A DNA stretch of 8,638 nt, taken from positions 1 through 8,638 of the forward strand of contig JAJFJX010000082.1 in the NCBI GenBank assembly GCA_021773655.1. The letters are read 5' to 3'. The notes under the pieces were generated by a model. That model saw only the letters and a list, made by a program, of their open reading frames with translations. It was not told where the DNA came from and did not search any database. Each line of letters starts with the position of its first letter. Position 1 is the first letter of the stretch. The stretch is from Panacagrimonas sp. Lineage in GTDB: Bacteria > Pseudomonadota > Gammaproteobacteria > Nevskiales > Nevskiaceae. Below are positions 5,831-8,638 of the stretch, in pieces. The position numbers and the translations under genes are program-made.

Positions 5831-6606
5831 GCGTCGAGACGAAACCCGCGATGCACCGCCACGATGCCGCCGGTGAGGTTGTAGACCAGCGTGCGGGCAA
5901 ATCCGGCGGCCTGCATCATGCCCTTGAGGGTGTCCTGGTCCGGGTGCATGCGGATGGACTCGGCCAGGTAGCGGTAGCTGTCCTCGTCATTGGCCACCAG
6001 ACGACCCATCAGCGGCAGCAACTTGAACGAGTACCGGTCGTAGATCCGCGACAGGCCCGGCACCACCGGCTTTGAGAATTCCAGCACCAGCAGGCGGCCG
6101 CCCGGCTTCAGGCTGCGGTACATCGAGCGCAGGGCGGCGTCCTTGTCGGTGACGTTGCGCAGCCCGAAACCGATGGTGATGCAGTCGAACGAAGACTCCT
6201 CGAACGGCAGGCATTCGGCGTTGGCCTGCACGGTCGGCAGATTCACCAGGCCGCGATCCTCGAGCCGGCGGCGACCCTCGCCCAGCATGCTGGCGTTGAT
6301 GTCCGACAACACCACCAGACCGCGCGGACCGGCCTGCCGCGCGAACTCTCCGGCCAGATCACCGGTGCCGCCGGCGACGTCGAGCACCTTTTCGCCGGCG
6401 CGCACGCCCGCCAGATCGATCACGAAGCGCTTCCACAGGCGGTGCACGCCCAGCGACATCAGGTCGTTCATGACGTCGTACTTCGACGCCACCGAGTCGA
6501 ACACGCCGGCCACGCGCCTGCGCTTGTCCTGAATCGGGACCTGCTGAAAGCCGAAGTGGGTGGTGGTGCTCGGCGGGTTGGCGCCTGGCTTGTTGGTATC
6601 GGTCAC
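5827..6606 (-). CDS. ubiE: UbiE, SAM-dependent C-methyltransferase of ubiquinone/menaquinone biosynthesis
   Basis: A 259-residue class I methyltransferase that adds the ring methyl group in ubiquinone synthesis (2-methoxy-6-polyprenylbenzoquinol to its C-methylated form) and, where menaquinone is made, methylates demethylmenaquinol. The UbiE/COQ5 signature YDVMNDLMSLGVHRLWK lies at 43-59. SAM motif I is VLDVAGGTGD at 74-83. The acidic residue after strand 2 is Asp102 (LSDIN), and IGFGLRNV and LEFSKP (175-180) are further family hallmarks. Length and every motif match the E. coli protein (251 residues). The start is a GTG at 6606; no ATG is available before the signature motif, so GTG is well supported. 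It overlaps the DUF971 stop in a GTGA, and its own stop overlaps the ubiJ start. The residues before about 25 are Pro/Thr-rich and variable in the family. Confidence 0.98.
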   Translation of the reverse strand: MTDTNKPGANPPSTTTHFGFQQVPIQDKRRRVAGVFDSVASKYDVMNDLMSLGVHRLWKRFVIDLAGVRAGEKVLDVAGGTGDLAGEFARQAGPRGLVVLSDINASMLGEGRRRLEDRGLVNLPTVQANAECLPFEESSFDCITIGFGLRNVTDKDAALRSMYRSLKPGGRLLVLEFSKPVVPGLSRIYDRYSFKLLPLMGRLVANDEDSYRYLAESIRMHPDQDTLKGMMQAAGFARTLVYNLTGGIVAVHRGFRLDA

Positions 6607-7016
6607 GTCGAAGGTTTCGGCGGGGTGTATTTCCGGGGGGGCAGCGCAGCGAGTTTAACCACCTCGCTGTCGCGGGACATGGCGAGCTCGGCCAGGCGCG
6701 CCTCGTACTCGGCCCAGTAGCGCGCCTGGTTGCGGCCCAGATCATCGAGCACGTCCCAGGAGAACAGCCCGGTGTCGTGACCATCGTCGAACACCAGCCT
6801 CACGGCGTAGCGGCCCACCGGCTGCACCGCGCGAATGCCGACCTTGCGCTTGCCCCCGACCAGCACCGGTCGACCATGTCCCTGAACCTCCGCCGACGGG
6901 CTGTGCACGCGCAAATACTCGGCCGGCAAGTGGTGCGCCTGGCCGTCCGCGTAGCCAACCTCGAGAGTGCGCGAGGCCTTGTGCAGCACGATGCGGGTGG
7001 GGCGCGGGGTGTTCAT
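6603..7016 (-). CDS. DUF971 protein (gamma-butyrobetaine hydroxylase-like N-terminal domain)
   Basis: A 137-residue protein made of one DUF971 domain, the small domain found at the N-terminus of eukaryotic gamma-butyrobetaine and trimethyllysine hydroxylases and, in bacteria, alone or fused to ApbC/Mrp-type iron-sulfur proteins. Visible family features are the strand pair RIVLHKASRTLEV, the LPAEYLRVHSPSAEVQGHG block (30-48), VGIRAVQPVGRYAVRL, and FDDGHDTGLFSWD (76-88). The histidines and acidic residues in the last two blocks could bind metal, but this is inference. The catalytic dioxygenase domain is absent, so it is not a carnitine-synthesis enzyme. The C-terminus after about 115 ends in a proline-rich tail. 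Its stop overlaps the GTG start of ubiE, and 15 bases separate it from mnmE. No function is established; the coupling to ubiE suggests a role near quinone or Fe-S metabolism. Confidence 0.92.
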   Translation of the reverse strand: MNTPRPTRIVLHKASRTLEVGYADGQAHHLPAEYLRVHSPSAEVQGHGRPVLVGGKRKVGIRAVQPVGRYAVRLVFDDGHDTGLFSWDVLDDLGRNQARYWAEYEARLAELAMSRDSEVVKLAALPPRKYTPPKPST

Positions 7017-7031
7017 GCGGATACTCTACTT

Positions 7032-8387
7032 CTACTTGCCGATGCAGAAGCGCGAGAACACGGCGCCCAGCAGGTGCTCGGAATCGACGCGGCCGGTGAT
7101 GGTGCCCAGCGCATCGTGGGCCAGCCGCAGGTCTTCGGCCGCCAGTTCGACGGCCTGTCTCGCGTACAGCCGGATGCGGGCATCGTGCAGGTGCAGCCGC
7201 GTCTGCTGCAGTGCGTCGAGGTGGCGGGCGCGGGCGCTGAACAGGCCCTCTCCGGCGTCGAGCAGGCCGGCGGCGGCGTGCAGTTCCCGGCACAGGGCGT
7301 CCAGGCCGGCGCCCTGGGCAGCACTGATGCGCAGCGCCCTGTGCTCCGAATTCTCGACGATCCCGTCCGGATTGCCGCTCAGATCGCACTTGTTGAACAC
7401 GCGCAGCACCTCGCGCGCCGGCGGCAGTTGTGCCAGCAGCGCGAGATCTTCGGAGGTCAGGCCGCTGCGATCATCGGCGATGAACAGGATCAGTTCCGCC
7501 TGTTCCAGCGTCTGCCAGGCACGGCGCACGCCCTCGGCTTCGACCGGATCGTCGGTCTGGCGCAGTCCGGCGGTGTCGATCACGGTCAGCGGCAGGCCGT
7601 CAAGAACCAAATGTTCGCGCAGCGTGTCGCGGGTGGTGCCGGGCACGTCGCTGACGATGGCCGCGTCACTGCCGGCCAGTCGGTTGAGCAGCGTGGATTT
7701 GCCGACATTGGGTCGTCCGGCGATGGCGATCACCATGCCTTCACGCAGTCGCCGCCCCTGACCGGCGCGGGACAGCAGCAGGTCCAGCGCGGTGCTGGCC
7801 AGTTCCATGCTCTCGGCGAGCTGGGGTTCGGACAGCCAGTCGATGTCCTCGTCGGAGAAATCCAGCGCGCCTTCGACAAACACCCGTAGGTCGAGCAACT
7901 GCGCTGCCAGAGTCCCGATCCGGCGCGAGAACTCGCCCTCCAGCGAGCGATTCGCGGCCAGCACCGCGGCGCGGCTGTGGGCATCGATCAGATCGGCAAC
8001 GGCTTCGGCCTGCGCCAGGTCGAGCTTGTCGTTTAGAAATGCACGTTCGGAAAATTCGCCGGGCCGGGCGATGCGAGCGCCGTGGGCGCAGGCACTGCGC
8101 AACAGCAGGTCGAGCACCGCGGGTCCGCCGTGGCCCTGCAGCTCGACGACGTCCTCGCCCGTATAGGAATGCGGAGCGGCGAAACACAGCACCAGGCCCT
8201 GGTCACAGCGCTGGCCGAGTTCGTCGCGAAACACCCGCAGCGCCGCCTGGCGTGGTGGAGGCAAGGTTCCGCAAAGGCTCGTGGCAACGGTGAAAGCCTG
8301 AGGTCCGGACAGGCGCAGGATGCCGACCGCGCCGCGGCCGGGTGCTGTGGCGACGGCGGCGATGGTGTCGGCACCGCGATCGCTCAT
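7032..8387 (-). CDS. mnmE: MnmE (TrmE), tRNA wobble-uridine modification GTPase
   Basis: A 451-residue cytoplasmic GTPase that, with MnmG, installs the cmnm5 or nm5 group on the wobble uridine (U34) of certain tRNAs, using a folate one-carbon unit. The N-terminal dimerisation and folate-binding domain (about 1-118) includes DTIAAVATAPGRGAVGILRLSG and the YTGED and GGP blocks. A helical domain flanks an inserted G domain (about 215-375) with all GTPase motifs: G1 GRPNVGKS at 224-231, G2/K-loop region DVPGTTRD at 247-254, G3 DTAG at 271-274 and G4 NKCD at 332-335. The protein ends in FCIGK, the conserved C-terminal motif with the catalytic cysteine Cys448. Length matches E. coli MnmE (454 residues). 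The ATG at 8387 is 10 bases after the yidC stop, with no strong Shine-Dalgarno visible, so translation may depend on the upstream gene. Confidence 0.98.
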   Translation of the reverse strand: MSDRGADTIAAVATAPGRGAVGILRLSGPQAFTVATSLCGTLPPPRQAALRVFRDELGQRCDQGLVLCFAAPHSYTGEDVVELQGHGGPAVLDLLLRSACAHGARIARPGEFSERAFLNDKLDLAQAEAVADLIDAHSRAAVLAANRSLEGEFSRRIGTLAAQLLDLRVFVEGALDFSDEDIDWLSEPQLAESMELASTALDLLLSRAGQGRRLREGMVIAIAGRPNVGKSTLLNRLAGSDAAIVSDVPGTTRDTLREHLVLDGLPLTVIDTAGLRQTDDPVEAEGVRRAWQTLEQAELILFIADDRSGLTSEDLALLAQLPPAREVLRVFNKCDLSGNPDGIVENSEHRALRISAAQGAGLDALCRELHAAAGLLDAGEGLFSARARHLDALQQTRLHLHDARIRLYARQAVELAAEDLRLAHDALGTITGRVDSEHLLGAVFSRFCIGK

Positions 8388-8397
8388 CTGGCAACGA

Positions 8398-8638
8398 TCA
8401 GGCGGCCTTGGTCTTGCCCAGACCCTCGCCCGCCAGCTTTCGATTGATGAACCATTGCTGGGCCATGCCGATCAGGTTGGAGACCAGCCAGTACAGCACC
8501 AGGCCGGCCTGAAAGAAGGCGAAGAACGCCGTCATCATGATCGGCATCACGTTCATGATCTTCTGCTGCATAGGGTCCATGGTGGCGGTGGCGCCGGACC
8601 ATTTCTGCTGCAAGTAGAAGCTGAGGCCGAACAGCACC
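8398..8638 (-). CDS. yidC: YidC, membrane protein insertase (C-terminal part, cut by window edge)
   Basis: The last 80 or so residues of YidC/Oxa1, which inserts and folds inner-membrane proteins alone or with SecYEG. The N-terminal part lies beyond the right edge. Visible hallmarks are the family stretch DPMQQKIMNVMPIMMTAFF, which spans a loop and the start of a transmembrane helix, and GLVLYWLVSNLIGMAQQWFI, the final transmembrane helix. A short basic tail (NRKLAGEGLGKTKAA) would face the cytoplasm near the ribosome. E. coli has FPSGLVLYY where this has FQAGLVLYW, a normal variant in related groups. It is the first gene of the minus-strand run visible here; in many bacteria rpmH and rnpA come before it, so the operon promoter is outside the window. 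Confidence 0.97.
   Translation of the reverse strand, partial: VLFGLSFYLQQKWSGATATMDPMQQKIMNVMPIMMTAFFAFFQAGLVLYWLVSNLIGMAQQWFINRKLAGEGLGKTKAA

Noticed and set aside
6777..7889. Plus-strand open frame of 370 codons opposite mnmE and the DUF971 gene
   Set aside because: It runs across two real minus-strand genes and their junction, with Gln/Ala/His-rich composition and no motif.
1..8638. Search for a new defence, mobile or biosynthetic system
   Set aside because: Every long well-supported gene belongs to a known housekeeping or metabolic family. There is no transposase, integrase, CRISPR-like periodic repeat, tRNA gene or toxin-antitoxin pair, and no clear shift in composition pointing to transferred DNA.

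Overview
This window is GC-rich, compact chromosomal DNA that looks like a gammaproteobacterium, most likely of the Xanthomonadales (Lysobacterales) type. The evidence is the strong G/C preference at third codon positions, the complete ubiquinone genes ubiE-ubiJ-ubiB (UbiJ is a proteobacterial accessory factor), and yidC-mnmE next to each other, a pair usually found near the chromosomal origin (rpmH-rnpA-yidC-mnmE). The taxonomic placement is inference from gene content and base composition, not from a search.

Layout. On the plus strand, positions 25-1485 encode an ALDH3-like aldehyde dehydrogenase. A 562-base stretch without a convincing gene follows, with several short inverted repeats and an AT-richer end that may hold a promoter. 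Positions 2048-3382 then encode an exported S41 carboxy-terminal processing protease (CtpA type). Everything from 3413 to the right edge lies on the minus strand and reads right to left: yidC (3' end only), mnmE, a small DUF971 protein, ubiE, ubiJ and ubiB. The two blocks converge, with 30 bases between the ctpA and ubiB stop codons. A GC-rich stem-loop spans the ctpA stop.

How the genes work together. The minus-strand block looks like one transcription unit: yidC-mnmE are 10 bases apart, mnmE-DUF971 15 bases apart, DUF971/ubiE overlap in a GTGA and ubiE/ubiJ in an ATGA. The exception is ubiJ-ubiB, separated by 168 bases that contain four short perfect hairpins. UbiE is the C-methyltransferase of ubiquinone (and menaquinone) synthesis, UbiJ a lipid-binding scaffold subunit of the Ubi complex, and UbiB the membrane ADCK-family ATPase needed for the pathway. 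YidC inserts inner-membrane proteins, and MnmE modifies the wobble uridine of certain tRNAs. The DUF971 protein has no settled role.

I found no mobile element, CRISPR array, tRNA or rRNA, and no sign of a new defence or biosynthetic system. This is mostly a housekeeping region. The points worth a second look are the coupled DUF971 gene, the structured ubiJ-ubiB leader with its unclear start, the stop-codon hairpin of ctpA, and the long ALDH-ctpA spacer.
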